Shown here: piece by piece, positions 1 to 8,522 of the stretch
How positions within the stretch are numbered: position 1 is the stretch's first letter
Layout: each line of letters begins with the position of its first letter
Assembly: GCA_964643575.1 (NCBI GenBank)
Contig: CAZXTD010000057.1
Span: forward strand, 1 to 24,204
Direction of reading: 5' to 3'
Length of the DNA stretch: 24,204 nt
Source of the DNA: Glaciecola sp964643575
GTDB lineage: Bacteria; Pseudomonadota; Gammaproteobacteria; Enterobacterales; Alteromonadaceae
Notes under the pieces: model-generated
Told to the model about the DNA's origin: nothing
What the model saw: only the letters and a program-made list of their open reading frames with translations
Database searches by the model: none
Position numbers and translations under genes: made by a program

Positions 1-827
1 CATTGGCGCCATACCTGCACCACCGCCAACAAAAACCATTTCTGCATCGGTTTCTTTGGCAAAGAACTCACCGAACGGCCCAGAAATAGTTACTTTATCA
101 CCTGGCTTGAGTGACCAGATAAACGATGACATTTTACCTGCCGGCAAACTTAAATTGTTTGGTGGCGGAGTCGCGATGCGAACGTTAAGTAATATGATGC
201 CTTCTTCTTCAGGGTAGTTAGCCATTGAATAAGCGCGGATCGTTTCTTCATCCACTTTAGATTCAACANNNNNNNNNNGTCTTTGTACTTAACATGGTGA
301 GGTGGAGCTTCTATTTGAATATAACCACCCGCACGGAAAGGAACACTTTCACCGTCTGGAATACCCAATTTCAGCTCTTTTATGAAAGTGGCTTCGTTAT
401 TATTCGAAAGTACTTCACAATCCCACTTCTTAATACCAAATACTTCTTCAGGCAATTCGATTTTCATGTCTTGCTTAATAGATACCTGGCATGACAAACG
501 GCAACCTTGTTTTGCTTCACGCTTGCTTATGTGGTCAAGCTCTGTCGGTAAAATTTCACCGCCGCCTTCTTTAATGTCAACAGTACACTGCCCGCAGCTA
601 CCGCCACCGCCACATGCTGATGATACAAAAATACCAGAATCTGCTAATGCACCAAGTAACTTACCACCGGGTTGGGTAGTGATAGTATTTTCTGGGTCAC
701 CGTTAATAAATATCTTCACGTCGCCGCTGGGTACTAATTTAGATTTCGCAAACATAATCACGAAAACTAAGATAAGTACGATGGCGATAAACATGCCTAC
801 GCCTAAATAAATTTCTGTTGGATTCAT
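1..827 (-). CDS. nqrF: Na+-translocating NADH:quinone oxidoreductase subunit F (partial, interrupted by gap)
   Basis: NqrF is the NADH dehydrogenase subunit of Na+-NQR. It takes electrons from NADH through FAD to a [2Fe-2S] cluster and is anchored in the inner membrane. Visible parts: an N-terminal membrane helix (about residues 8-27), then a plant-ferredoxin-type cluster with cysteines in SACGGGGSCGQC and a later CRLSC, then the start of the FAD domain. Beyond the 10-N gap (269-278) the protein resumes in another frame with the FAD motif RAYSMANYP and later GGGAGMAP before the window ends. The gap stands in for roughly 20 residues of the usual sequence, so the apparent frameshift is an assembly effect. 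The C-terminal NADH domain lies outside the window. The start has GGGGAG 9 bases upstream. It is the last gene of the nqr operon, 22 bases after nqrE. Confidence 0.95.
269..278. other. assembly gap of 10 N inside nqrF
   Basis: Ten N bases. By comparison with the known NqrF fold, about 20 residues between the ferredoxin-linked region and the FAD-binding RAYS motif are missing here. The true gap is therefore nearer 60 bases than 10. Confidence 0.95.
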
Positions 828-849
828 ATTTTAAAACTCCCCGAATGCG

Positions 850-1458
850 CTACAGCTGAACGCCGGTGAAAGATTGAAAACCAAGTGCCATAAGGCCCGC
901 TATCATAAATACTGAGCCTAAGCCTCTAATGCCATCGGGCATATCTGCATATTTAAGTTTTTCACGGACCGCGGCCAATAATACAATAGCTATCGCCCAG
1001 CCTATACCACTGCCGATGCCATAAACGATACTCTCTGTAAAGTTGTATTCACGTTGAACCGCAAACGCCACACCACCAAATATCGCACAGTTAACTGTGA
1101 TCAACGGCAAGAAAATACCTAAGGCGTTATATAGTGCAGGAAAAAACTTGTCTAGCGTCATTTCCAATATCTGTACAAGTGCTGCGATAACACCAATGAA
1201 GGTCAAAAAGCTCAAAAAGCTTAAGTCTGCATCAGGGAATCCAGCCCATGCCAATGCGCCCGGCGCGAGTATTACGGTAAAAATGACCTGGTTAACCGGA
1301 ACTGAGATGCCTAATACTACGATTACAGCGACACCTAAGCCCATTGAAGTTTTTACTTTTTTCGAAACTGCTAAGAAAGTACACATACCTAAAAATAAGG
1401 TAAGTGCCATGTTCTCAACGAATACCGCACGAATTAATAAAGATACATACTGTTCCAT
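850..1458 (-). CDS. nqrE: Na+-translocating NADH:quinone oxidoreductase subunit E
   Basis: NqrE is a polytopic inner-membrane subunit of the Na+-NQR pump and a homologue of RnfA. It pairs with NqrD, and together they hold an iron-sulfur cluster in the middle of the membrane. The 202-residue product has six hydrophobic segments. It keeps the two conserved cysteines expected from the Vibrio cholerae enzyme: C26 in GMCTF and C124 in VNCAIFGG. The length is slightly above the usual 198. It starts with ATG 5 bases after the nqrD stop, so it is translationally close to nqrD. Confidence 0.97.
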   Translation of the reverse strand: MEQYVSLLIRAVFVENMALTLFLGMCTFLAVSKKVKTSMGLGVAVIVVLGISVPVNQVIFTVILAPGALAWAGFPDADLSFLSFLTFIGVIAALVQILEMTLDKFFPALYNALGIFLPLITVNCAIFGGVAFAVQREYNFTESIVYGIGSGIGWAIAIVLLAAVREKLKYADMPDGIRGLGSVFMIAGLMALGFQSFTGVQL

Positions 1459-1463
1459 GCGAA

Positions 1464-2096
1464 TTATTCCTTAGGTTCTACTTGTTCTGGGCGTGCAACA
1501 CGAATCGCCCAAATCATTAAGCCAATAAGTATAAATGAGCTAAATGGTAAAATTAATAAGCCATTACCCGTATACCAACCACCGTTTTGAACAAGCGGTA
1601 AAATTTCAAAGCCAAGTAAGGTACCAAAACCGAGAAGCTCTTTAACAGTGCCAATTACGATTAAGATAAAGCTGTATCCTAAACCATTACCGATACCGTC
1701 TAAAAAGCTCATAGTAGGCGGCGACTTCATCGCGTATGCTTCTGCGCGCCCCATGACGATACAGTTAGTAATAATCAAACCAACGAATACAGATAGCTGT
1801 TTAGATATCTCATAAGAGAAGGCTTTAAGTATTTGATCGACCACAATTACCAATGAGGCAATTATCGTCATTTGAATGATAATCCGAACACTTGAAGGTA
1901 TTTGGTTACGTATAAGTGATATAAATAAGTTAGAAAATGCACAAACTGCCGTTAATGCCAAAGACATTACCAACGCTGTTTCTAGTTTAGTCGTAATTGC
2001 CAGCGCTGAACAAATGCCCAGTACGTGCAATGCGATAGGGTTACTATCTACTATTGGCCCAAAGAGGGCTTTTTTCATTTCTTTAGTGTCAGCCAT
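1464..2096 (-). CDS. nqrD: Na+-translocating NADH:quinone oxidoreductase subunit D
   Basis: NqrD is an integral membrane subunit of Na+-NQR, related to NqrE and to RnfE. The 210 residues form about six transmembrane helices. Cysteines C29 (LGICSAL) and C112 (ITNCIVMGRAEA) sit where the family places the ligands of the intramembrane iron-sulfur cluster shared with NqrE. The length is normal. The gene starts with ATG 9 bases after the nqrC stop and is followed 5 bases later by nqrE. Confidence 0.97.
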   Translation of the reverse strand: MADTKEMKKALFGPIVDSNPIALHVLGICSALAITTKLETALVMSLALTAVCAFSNLFISLIRNQIPSSVRIIIQMTIIASLVIVVDQILKAFSYEISKQLSVFVGLIITNCIVMGRAEAYAMKSPPTMSFLDGIGNGLGYSFILIVIGTVKELLGFGTLLGFEILPLVQNGGWYTGNGLLILPFSSFILIGLMIWAIRVARPEQVEPKE

Positions 2097-2105
2097 GATT
2101 GTGCC

Positions 2106-2870
2106 CTACGATTTCCAAGATTGATTTTTAAGATACGTGCCGTAACCATTTTCGCCTGCCCAGTAAACAAGTGTATTTTCAACACCATTACTAGTTAGCG
2201 TTGCACCCGAGAGCGCGTCAACAGCATAGTCGTTATCATTACCTACGTTTTTAGCTACCGAAATGGCAACTTCACCATCTTTGAACAACTGCTTACCATC
2301 CCATTTTGCCTGCCATGCAGGGTTTAGGATTTCTGCACCAAGTCCTGGTGTTTCTTTATGTTGATAATAAATAAGCTCGCGAATAGTTTGGCCGTCGTTA
2401 TCAAGCGCTAAAAAGCCGTACATTAAGTCCCATAAGCCACTGCCGTGAACCGGAAGAATAATACGAACGACTTCACCAGCTTCATTTTTAATATGGTAGA
2501 CGGTTGCTATAGTAGAACGCTGTTTAAAGCCAACATTACTGTTTTCAACTTTAACACCAAATTCTGCTGACTTAGCTGCCTTGTACATATCAAAGTCGTC
2601 AGATGGTTTATCTACATATGCACCCGTATCGAGCTCAATGAACTTTTCTTCCACACGGTCTGCATAAACAACTGCAATATCTTCTTTGGTTTTTGCCTCG
2701 GCTAATAACCCGGCAGCATTTAAAATGTTCGACTTTTTGTCTAGTGCAGCATTAGTTTCTTGAATTGAGCGCAAGCCAACAGCAGCGCCCGAGACAACAA
2801 TTGAACATACTAAACAAACCGCAACAACAACGCCGACTGTTTTACCTAAAGTTTCTTTTTTACCCGACAC
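2106..2870 (-). CDS. nqrC: Na+-translocating NADH:quinone oxidoreductase subunit C (FMN-carrying)
   Basis: NqrC is a periplasm-facing subunit with one N-terminal membrane helix (about residues 9-32) and a soluble FMN-binding domain. The flavinylation motif SGAT lies at about 221-224 (DALSGATLTS). Its threonine carries covalent FMN attached by ApbE. I place the start at a GTG (2868-2870) because a strong GGAGG stands 7 bases upstream and the protein then begins MSGKKETLGKT, as in the family, giving 254 residues. An in-frame ATG 23 codons earlier would add an atypical leader inside nqrB. The GTG start overlaps the end of nqrB by 11 bases, which suggests coupled translation. Confidence 0.95.
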   Translation of the reverse strand: MSGKKETLGKTVGVVVAVCLVCSIVVSGAAVGLRSIQETNAALDKKSNILNAAGLLAEAKTKEDIAVVYADRVEEKFIELDTGAYVDKPSDDFDMYKAAKSAEFGVKVENSNVGFKQRSTIATVYHIKNEAGEVVRIILPVHGSGLWDLMYGFLALDNDGQTIRELIYYQHKETPGLGAEILNPAWQAKWDGKQLFKDGEVAISVAKNVGNDNDYAVDALSGATLTSNGVENTLVYWAGENGYGTYLKNQSWKS

Positions 2871-4119
2871 GTGCAAGCCTCCGTTTGATATTGCTTTGTG
2901 CGACAAAGTAGTCAAACAATGGCGCCCACAAGTTTGCAAATAAGATAGCTAACATGATGCCCTCTGGAAAAGCAGGGTTAAGTGCTCGTATAAACACCGT
3001 CATAAAGCCGATAAAAATACCATAAAACCATTTACCTTGATTAGTAAACGATGCCGAAACAGGGTCGGTCGCCATAAAGAACATACCAAACGCCATTCCG
3101 CCTATTACAAAGTGGAAGTACCAAGGCATGTTTAACATTTCGTTTGTCGCACTACCGCCACCGATGATGTTTAGCAACAAGCCAAATCCGGCTGCACCTA
3201 GTGCTACGCCCGCTACAATTCGCCAACTGGCAATACGCATATAAATGATAAACAAACCACCTATAAGTATCATTAAAGTCGATACCTCACCAGCTGAGCC
3301 TGGAATATTACCCATAAAGGCTTGCCAGAACTTTTCGCTAGTGTAAAGCAATTCGTTAGTCGCTGGTTGCACGCCCGCAGCGACATACTCAGCTGCGTCT
3401 TTAACGCCGTTTGCCGCTTGAGTTAACCAAGTTGCGCCTGCGTAACCATCTGCTGCAACCCAAACTTGGTCGCCCGATATTTGTGCAGGATAGGCAAAGT
3501 ATAAGAACGCTCGTCCAGATAACGCTGGATTTAAGAAGTTGCGCCCTGTGCCGCCAAATATCTCTTTGGCGATTACAATACCGAAGGTAATACCTAAAGC
3601 GACTTGCCATAATGGAATCGTTGCAGGAAGCGTTAATGCGAACAAAACAGAAGTAACAAAGAAACCTTCGTTAATTTCATGCTTACGCACGGAAGCAAAC
3701 AATACTTCCCAAAAACCACCTACAATAAAGGTTGTGGCATAAATTGGCACAAAGAAACAAGCGCCATAAAACATCATGCCGCCCCAACCTGTAGAAGCGT
3801 CAAGCGTACCACCTAGCATTGTAAACAAACCCGCTTGCCAGATATCAGGTAAAGTACCTGCGCCTGCCATAATAGCGTAATGCGCCTGTGCACCAATGTT
3901 ATACATTCCGTAAAACATAGCAGGGAAAGTTGCCATCCAAACCATAATCATGATGCGTTTGAGGTCAATACTGTCTTTTACGTGAGTGGCTGCCTTATTC
4001 ACCATTCCCGGTGTATAAAAAATAGTGGCTGCCGCTTCATACAAAGCATAAAATTTTTCGTATTTTCCACCAGCTTCAAAGTCTGGTTCAATTTTTTCAA
4101 TAAATGCTTTTAAACCCAT
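2860..4119 (-). CDS. nqrB: Na+-translocating NADH:quinone oxidoreductase subunit B
   Basis: NqrB is the large membrane subunit of Na+-NQR, holding covalent FMN and riboflavin and taking part in Na+ transfer and quinone reduction. The 419 residues contain about ten transmembrane helices after a cytoplasmic N-terminus. The FMN attachment site is recognisable around residues 224-230 as DGYAGAT; T230 corresponds to the flavinylated threonine of Vibrio (T236). The usual serine before GAT is alanine here. The ending NIKRRLARVG is family-like. It lies 3 bases after nqrA and overlaps the nqrC start. Confidence 0.97.
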   Translation of the reverse strand: MGLKAFIEKIEPDFEAGGKYEKFYALYEAAATIFYTPGMVNKAATHVKDSIDLKRIMIMVWMATFPAMFYGMYNIGAQAHYAIMAGAGTLPDIWQAGLFTMLGGTLDASTGWGGMMFYGACFFVPIYATTFIVGGFWEVLFASVRKHEINEGFFVTSVLFALTLPATIPLWQVALGITFGIVIAKEIFGGTGRNFLNPALSGRAFLYFAYPAQISGDQVWVAADGYAGATWLTQAANGVKDAAEYVAAGVQPATNELLYTSEKFWQAFMGNIPGSAGEVSTLMILIGGLFIIYMRIASWRIVAGVALGAAGFGLLLNIIGGGSATNEMLNMPWYFHFVIGGMAFGMFFMATDPVSASFTNQGKWFYGIFIGFMTVFIRALNPAFPEGIMLAILFANLWAPLFDYFVAQSNIKRRLARVG

Positions 4120-4122
4120 GAT

Positions 4123-5463
4123 TTACCCCTCAGACTCAATTGTAGTTAGGCATTCGCGTAACACGGGGCCGTAATCGTACTTGCCCGGGCACACGTAGGT
4201 GCACAATGCTAAATCTTCTTCATCTAATTCAAGTGCACCTAAGGTCTGCGCACCATCGGTGTCTCCAGACAATAAGTCTCTTAATAAAAGCGTTGGTATA
4301 ACATCAAGCGGCATAATGCGCTCATAATTACCAATTGGCACCATTGAACGATCAGAACCATTCGTGGTAGATGTCATGTTAAATAGGCGCTTCGGATTTA
4401 AGTGTCCTAGGTACGCGCGAGTCACTGAGTGCTTGTCACTGCCCGGCGTGATCCAACCCAAAAATTTCTTCTCGCGGTCTTCAACAATTAGCGATACTTG
4501 CAAATGAAAACGACCAAGATAGGCGTGCGGGCCAATTGCTTTTACGCCGTTTAGCACAGACCCAGAAATAATACGCACTGGTGTATCAGCAAATTGGCCT
4601 TTAACCAACTCGTTGGTATATGCACCAATTTGCGTTTTAACAATTTTGGGTTCGTTAGCTGCAGGTCCGGCAACAGAAACAACACGACTCACATCAAGCT
4701 CACCGCTCGTAATAGTGGCGCCGATTGCAATCACGTCTTGATAATTAACGTGCCATACCGTTTTGCCCACACCGACAGAATCGAGGTGATGAATGTGAGT
4801 ACCCACCAAACCAGAAGGATGCGGACCAGCAAACTCGTGCACTTCAACGCGCTCTCCAGAGGCGTCTACGTTAGAGCCAGCGGCTTTACATACAAACAGT
4901 TTACCTTCGGTGAGTCGCGCGAGGACTTTTAGGCCATTTGCGAAATCTTCTTTACGCTCGGCAATAACAATTTGTGGGTCAACGGCCAGTGGGTTTGTAT
5001 CCACTGCGGTGACAAAAATTGATTTTGGTGTGCTGTCGATTGCAGGTGCTTTACTAAATGGACGGGTTCTGATGGCCGTCCAAAGTCCGCTTTCGACAAG
5101 AGTATCTACGAGCTTTTGACGGTCTGTACCATCAATAGCCGATGCATCTACTTTTGCAAACTCAACAGACTCATCACCTTTAAGGTTAATCACTACTGAC
5201 TGCAAAACACGTTTTGCGCCCCGATTAACTTCGATGACTTCACCCGCTGCTGGCGCGACAAACTTAACCCCAGGGTTCTTTTTGTCTTCAAACAACAGCT
5301 GACCTTTTTTGACCACATCACCCACTTGAATGTGCATGGTGGGCCGCATACCAACGTATTCTTCCCCTAACACTGCAACCTTTGAAACAGAAGCAGCATT
5401 GCCAATCTTCTGTTCTGGGGCACCTTGTATAGGAAGGTTTAAGCCTTTCTTGATTTTAATCAT
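4123..5463 (-). CDS. nqrA: Na+-translocating NADH:quinone oxidoreductase subunit A
   Basis: NqrA is the cytoplasmic subunit of Na+-NQR and shares ancestry with RnfC. It has 446 residues, the family's usual length, and no membrane helices. The opening MIKIKKGLNLPIQGAPEQ is characteristic, followed by a barrel-sandwich-like segment (GDVVKKGQLLFEDKKNPGV) and the conserved ending with YVCPGKYDYGP. It is the first gene of the six-gene operon on this strand. The ribosome binding site is weak: GAGAG about 13 bases upstream of the ATG, with a palindromic AT-rich spacer between. A hairpin (5493-5527) sits just upstream. Confidence 0.97.
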   Translation of the reverse strand: MIKIKKGLNLPIQGAPEQKIGNAASVSKVAVLGEEYVGMRPTMHIQVGDVVKKGQLLFEDKKNPGVKFVAPAAGEVIEVNRGAKRVLQSVVINLKGDESVEFAKVDASAIDGTDRQKLVDTLVESGLWTAIRTRPFSKAPAIDSTPKSIFVTAVDTNPLAVDPQIVIAERKEDFANGLKVLARLTEGKLFVCKAAGSNVDASGERVEVHEFAGPHPSGLVGTHIHHLDSVGVGKTVWHVNYQDVIAIGATITSGELDVSRVVSVAGPAANEPKIVKTQIGAYTNELVKGQFADTPVRIISGSVLNGVKAIGPHAYLGRFHLQVSLIVEDREKKFLGWITPGSDKHSVTRAYLGHLNPKRLFNMTSTTNGSDRSMVPIGNYERIMPLDVIPTLLLRDLLSGDTDGAQTLGALELDEEDLALCTYVCPGKYDYGPVLRECLTTIESEG

Positions 5464-5492
5464 AAGTAATTAATTACTCTCAAATAGTTACC

Positions 5493-5527
5493 AATTTAAA
5501 CTGGCCTAAAACAAGCCATTTTAAATT
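5493..5527 (-). promoter_or_regulatory. imperfect hairpin in the nqrA leader
   Basis: Arms AATTTAAACTGGC (5493-5505) and GCCATTTTAAATT (5515-5527) pair at 12 of 13 positions around a 9-base loop, ending 30 bases upstream of the nqrA start. There is no U-tract directly after it in the nqrA direction, so a simple terminator is unlikely. It may affect translation or RNA stability, or be an operator. Function unknown. Confidence 0.4.
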
Positions 5528-5746
5528 GATGTCTATTCCATTAGGTATTAAAAACAACACGTACGTATTTAAAGCGGGTCAATGAATATACTCGAAATTC
5601 AGTAACATACGCTCGTCAACAGGGTTTTATTATTATTGTAATATGTTGTGTATCGGCTATTTTATAAGCAAATTAAGTGTCAAATTTGCTTGCCTGCCGA
5701 TTTGTGGCGCGATTTTAGCATTAGTTGGGTATAAAAGGCTACGCTA

Positions 5747-5755
5747 ATTATACCA
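5747..5755 (-). promoter_or_regulatory. candidate extended -10 promoter for nqr
   Basis: On the minus strand the sequence reads TGGTATAAT, a perfect -10 hexamer with the extended TGn element. No good -35 lies 16-18 bases upstream, which extended -10 promoters can tolerate. Transcription from here would give a leader of about 275 bases before nqrA. Judged by eye only. Confidence 0.3.
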
Positions 5756-5828
5756 AAAGCCTATTTATCTTATTTATATTGTTCACAGAATATTCCACCT
5801 TTTGTACTAACGAAATGCCGATACATGC

Positions 5829-5862
5829 AAGCAGGGCTTTGATTTATATCAAAGCCCTGCTT
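5829..5862 (-). terminator. perfect 15-bp hairpin downstream of fabV
   Basis: Arms 5829-5843 and 5848-5862 are exact reverse complements around the loop TTAT, 35 bases after the fabV stop. The GC-rich core (GCAGGGC) and position suggest a terminator or 3' end stabiliser for fabV. Neither direction has a proper U-run after the stem, so intrinsic termination would be inefficient. Confidence 0.5.
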
Positions 5863-5897
5863 AAACGGTGTAACACTAATGTCTTAGTTTTATTCAA

Positions 5898-7079
5898 TTA
5901 AACCCAGTCAACTAAAGGGTTTACGTCTGCTTCGTAATCTACACCTTTAATTTTAAAGCCAAACAAATTTAAAAACTCTGTGTTGTATCCTTCATAGTCA
6001 CTTAATTCATGAAAGTTATGTTGCTCAACCTGATCCCACAGTACTTTTATTTTGGCCTGTGTCTCGTTATTTGTCTCTTTACCATCCATGCGATAGCGAT
6101 TTAGCTCGTCTTTGGTGGGAGAATCTCCATACAGACAAGTATTGTACAAACCCGCTATTTGCTCAATACACCCCTCGTGGGTTCCCTCTTCTTTCATCAC
6201 TTTATAAATAAGTGAAATGTATAAAGGCATGACCGGTATGGCGCTACTTGCCTGCGTCACTAAGGCTTTCAACGACGACACGTTGGCCTCAACTTTTAGG
6301 TCACTAAGACTGCTGATAATTTCAGCGGCAGCACGGTCGAGGTCTTCTTTCGCTAAACCAATAGTGGCTTGTCCATAAATTGGCCAGGTCAGTTCTTTAC
6401 CAATGTAAGTGTATGCCGTTGTCTTACAGCCTGCACTCAACACACCTGCTGCGGCCAGATGTTTCAACCAACGTTCCCAATCTTCACCACCCATTACTTT
6501 TACCGTTTGATCTATTTCATCTTGATTAGCAGGCTCTAAGTTTATTTCGTGCACAAGGTCTTTATCGGTGTCATAAGTTTTAGTGGTGTAGGCCTGCCCA
6601 ACAGGTTTAAGCGTCGATTTATAGACATCGCCTGTATCAGGGTCGGTTCGCCGCGGAGATGCTAAGCTATAGATGACCAAATCGACTTCACCCAAATCTG
6701 CTTTTATTTTATCAATTGTTTGGGATTTGATTTCATCAGAAAATGCATCGCCGTTAATACTTTGTGCATACAAGCCTGCGCCTTTTGCCTGCTTATGAAA
6801 CGCCGCAGTATTGTACCAACCTGCAGTGCCTGTTTTTCGCTCTGTAGGTGGCTTTTCAAAACAAACACCCAATGTATTTGCGCCGTAACCAAAAGCCGAG
6901 GTTATTCTTGAGGCTAAGCCATAACCCGTAGAGCAGCCAATCACCAATACGTTTTTAGGCCCTTGCTCATCAAAATCAAGACTTTTTATAAAATCGATTT
7001 GATTAGATACATTTTGAGCGCAGCCCGCTGGGTGTGCGTTAGTACAGATAAATCCGCGTACTTTGGGTTTAATAACCAT
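5898..7079 (-). CDS. fabV: trans-2-enoyl-ACP/CoA reductase FabV
   Basis: FabV is an NADH-dependent enoyl-ACP reductase of the short-chain dehydrogenase superfamily. It completes each round of fatty acid elongation and substitutes for FabI. The family is known for tolerance to triclosan. The 393 residues match the family length. The NADH-binding loop GCSTGYG is at about 48-54, and the catalytic pair Y235 and K244 gives the FabV-specific Tyr-x8-Lys spacing (YGQATIGLAK), at the same numbering as characterised FabV enzymes. The ATG has an ideal AAGGAG 5 bases upstream. It appears to be a single-gene unit, with 434 bases to nqrA and 280 bases to the TRAP genes. Confidence 0.97.
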   Translation of the reverse strand: MVIKPKVRGFICTNAHPAGCAQNVSNQIDFIKSLDFDEQGPKNVLVIGCSTGYGLASRITSAFGYGANTLGVCFEKPPTERKTGTAGWYNTAAFHKQAKGAGLYAQSINGDAFSDEIKSQTIDKIKADLGEVDLVIYSLASPRRTDPDTGDVYKSTLKPVGQAYTTKTYDTDKDLVHEINLEPANQDEIDQTVKVMGGEDWERWLKHLAAAGVLSAGCKTTAYTYIGKELTWPIYGQATIGLAKEDLDRAAAEIISSLSDLKVEANVSSLKALVTQASSAIPVMPLYISLIYKVMKEEGTHEGCIEQIAGLYNTCLYGDSPTKDELNRYRMDGKETNNETQAKIKVLWDQVEQHNFHELSDYEGYNTEFLNLFGFKIKGVDYEADVNPLVDWV

Positions 7080-7327
7080 TAAAACTCCTTAAATATAATG
7101 AGCAATGCTTACATGCATTGTTGGTAAGGTGTATGGGTTGTTTGCATTTGAATATTAGTATGCAAAAAGACAACGCTTAACCGCAATATTTCTATATTAC
7201 GGCGCGCATTGTAATGAATAATCAGTTTTTAACACATCTGTCCAGATACTGTTTAACCATATCTTTATTATGACAAGCCGTTTGGCTAAGCAAACCTGCC
7301 ACTCTAGACTAAACAGCCTAGCTATTT

Positions 7328-7365
7328 CTAATCTGCGTTGCTAGTACTAATCTGTATTGCTAGCG
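7328..7365. repeat. tandem 19-bp direct repeat at the dctP 3' end
   Basis: CTAATCTGCGTTGCTAGTA (7328-7346) is followed directly by CTAATCTGTATTGCTAGCG (7347-7365), identical at 15 of 19 positions. The second copy covers the dctP stop codon. It looks like a local duplication; no function is evident. Confidence 0.6.
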
Positions 7366-8502
7366 ATTTTCATAATACGCTTGTTCAGAAAGGACATGAT
7401 ATTTTTTCACATTTTCGTAAAACGCTTGGTACGAAGCATATATTCTTGCAAAGTCATCATTTTCAGCCGCTTTTGCAGTCATAACCTTTTCGCTTGCTTC
7501 TTTGAGTGCTTTAATTACTTCAGGCGGTAGCGACTTGACTTGCACTCCGTGCTCTTCAATAAGTTGAGTCATGGCCGTATGGTTTCGGGCCGTATATTCA
7601 TCGAGCATATCTTGATTAACCGCACGTGTCGCGACTTCTACGATTTTTTGTAAATCACTAGGCAATGCTTTAAACGCTGCTTCATTCACAATAAATTCAA
7701 GTACAGTACCTGGTTCGTGCCAGCCACTGTGATAGTAATAATCTGCCGCTTTGTGTAGACCAAAGGTCAAGTCGTTATATGGCCCTACCCATTCTGTTGC
7801 GTCAATAGCGCCGCTTTGCAAAGATGTAAATATCTCGCCACCGGTCAAAGTTACAGGCAGTCCGCCCACTTCTTTAAGCACTTCACCGCCAAGACCAGGT
7901 ATCCGCATTTTTAGACCCTGCAAGTCGTCAATGGAGGTTATTTCTTTTTTAAACCAACCCGCCATTTGAACACCGGAGTTACCTCCCATAAATGGGATCA
8001 CGCCAAATGGCGCATAAAGTTCGCGCCATAATTCCAAACCACCGCCATAATGCACCCAAGCGTTCATCTCTGTTGCATTCATACCAAAAGGAATAGCTGA
8101 AAATATTGGCGCCGCAGGGATTTTACCTTTCCAATAATACGCTCCTGCATGTCCCATTTGAGCGCTGCCATTTGACACTGAGTTAAACACTTCAAAACCA
8201 GGGACGAGCTCGCCCGCACCATAAACTGTCACTTCCAGCCTACCACCAGACATCGAATTGACATATTCTGCAAAAGTCTCGGGGCCGCGGCCTAAACCGG
8301 GGAAGTTTTTTGGCCACGAAGTGACTAATTTCCATTTTATTGTTTCGGCTGGTTTGGCAACTTTAGCCCCGGCTTCGCTGCTGTCGCTCGCACCACCGCA
8401 TGCAAATAAACTTAAACACAAAGCAAACACAATCAGGATTAAGCTTGGTTTACTGTCTAGTCCGTGTTGTATCTTAGTTGTTCCTAACATAGCTTTGAAC
8501 AT
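7360..8502 (-). CDS. dctP: TRAP transporter substrate-binding protein, DctP family (possible lipoprotein)
   Basis: This is the extracytoplasmic solute receptor of a tripartite ATP-independent periplasmic transporter. The 380-residue protein begins with a basic and hydrophobic signal (about 18-34) ending LSLFAC, so C35 could be lipidated; the phenylalanine in the lipobox is not ideal. The mature part (VTSWPKNFPGLG, then GLKMRIPGLGGEVLKEVGG, then TEWVGPYNDL) resembles the FcbT1/TakP-like subgroup that binds 2-oxo acids, lactate or aromatic acids. The arginine in KMRIPG matches the conserved carboxylate-binding arginine of DctP proteins. The substrate cannot be named from sequence. AAGGA lies 8 bases before the ATG. 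It follows dctM by 20 bases as the last gene of the unit. Confidence 0.92.
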   Translation of the reverse strand: MFKAMLGTTKIQHGLDSKPSLILIVFALCLSLFACGGASDSSEAGAKVAKPAETIKWKLVTSWPKNFPGLGRGPETFAEYVNSMSGGRLEVTVYGAGELVPGFEVFNSVSNGSAQMGHAGAYYWKGKIPAAPIFSAIPFGMNATEMNAWVHYGGGLELWRELYAPFGVIPFMGGNSGVQMAGWFKKEITSIDDLQGLKMRIPGLGGEVLKEVGGLPVTLTGGEIFTSLQSGAIDATEWVGPYNDLTFGLHKAADYYYHSGWHEPGTVLEFIVNEAAFKALPSDLQKIVEVATRAVNQDMLDEYTARNHTAMTQLIEEHGVQVKSLPPEVIKALKEASEKVMTAKAAENDDFARIYASYQAFYENVKKYHVLSEQAYYENR

Positions 8503-8522
8503 AATGAGTTTCCTTAAAATCG

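Larger units (their letters stand above)
5464..5897. other. non-coding region between nqrA and fabV
   Basis: 434 bases without a convincing gene. Reading on the minus strand toward nqrA, it holds the hairpin behind fabV (5829-5862), an extended -10-like element (5747-5755) and an imperfect hairpin 30 bases before nqrA (5493-5527). In some other gammaproteobacteria bolA lies upstream of nqrA; I see no bolA here. Confidence 0.7.

Noticed and set aside
382..810. 142-residue plus-strand open frame opposite nqrF
   Set aside because: It is antisense to the conserved ferredoxin-domain codons and shows no recognisable protein features.
2871..2939. Longer nqrC start at an upstream ATG
   Set aside because: The extra 23 residues lie inside nqrB and do not resemble NqrC; the GTG with GGAGG gives the family N-terminus.
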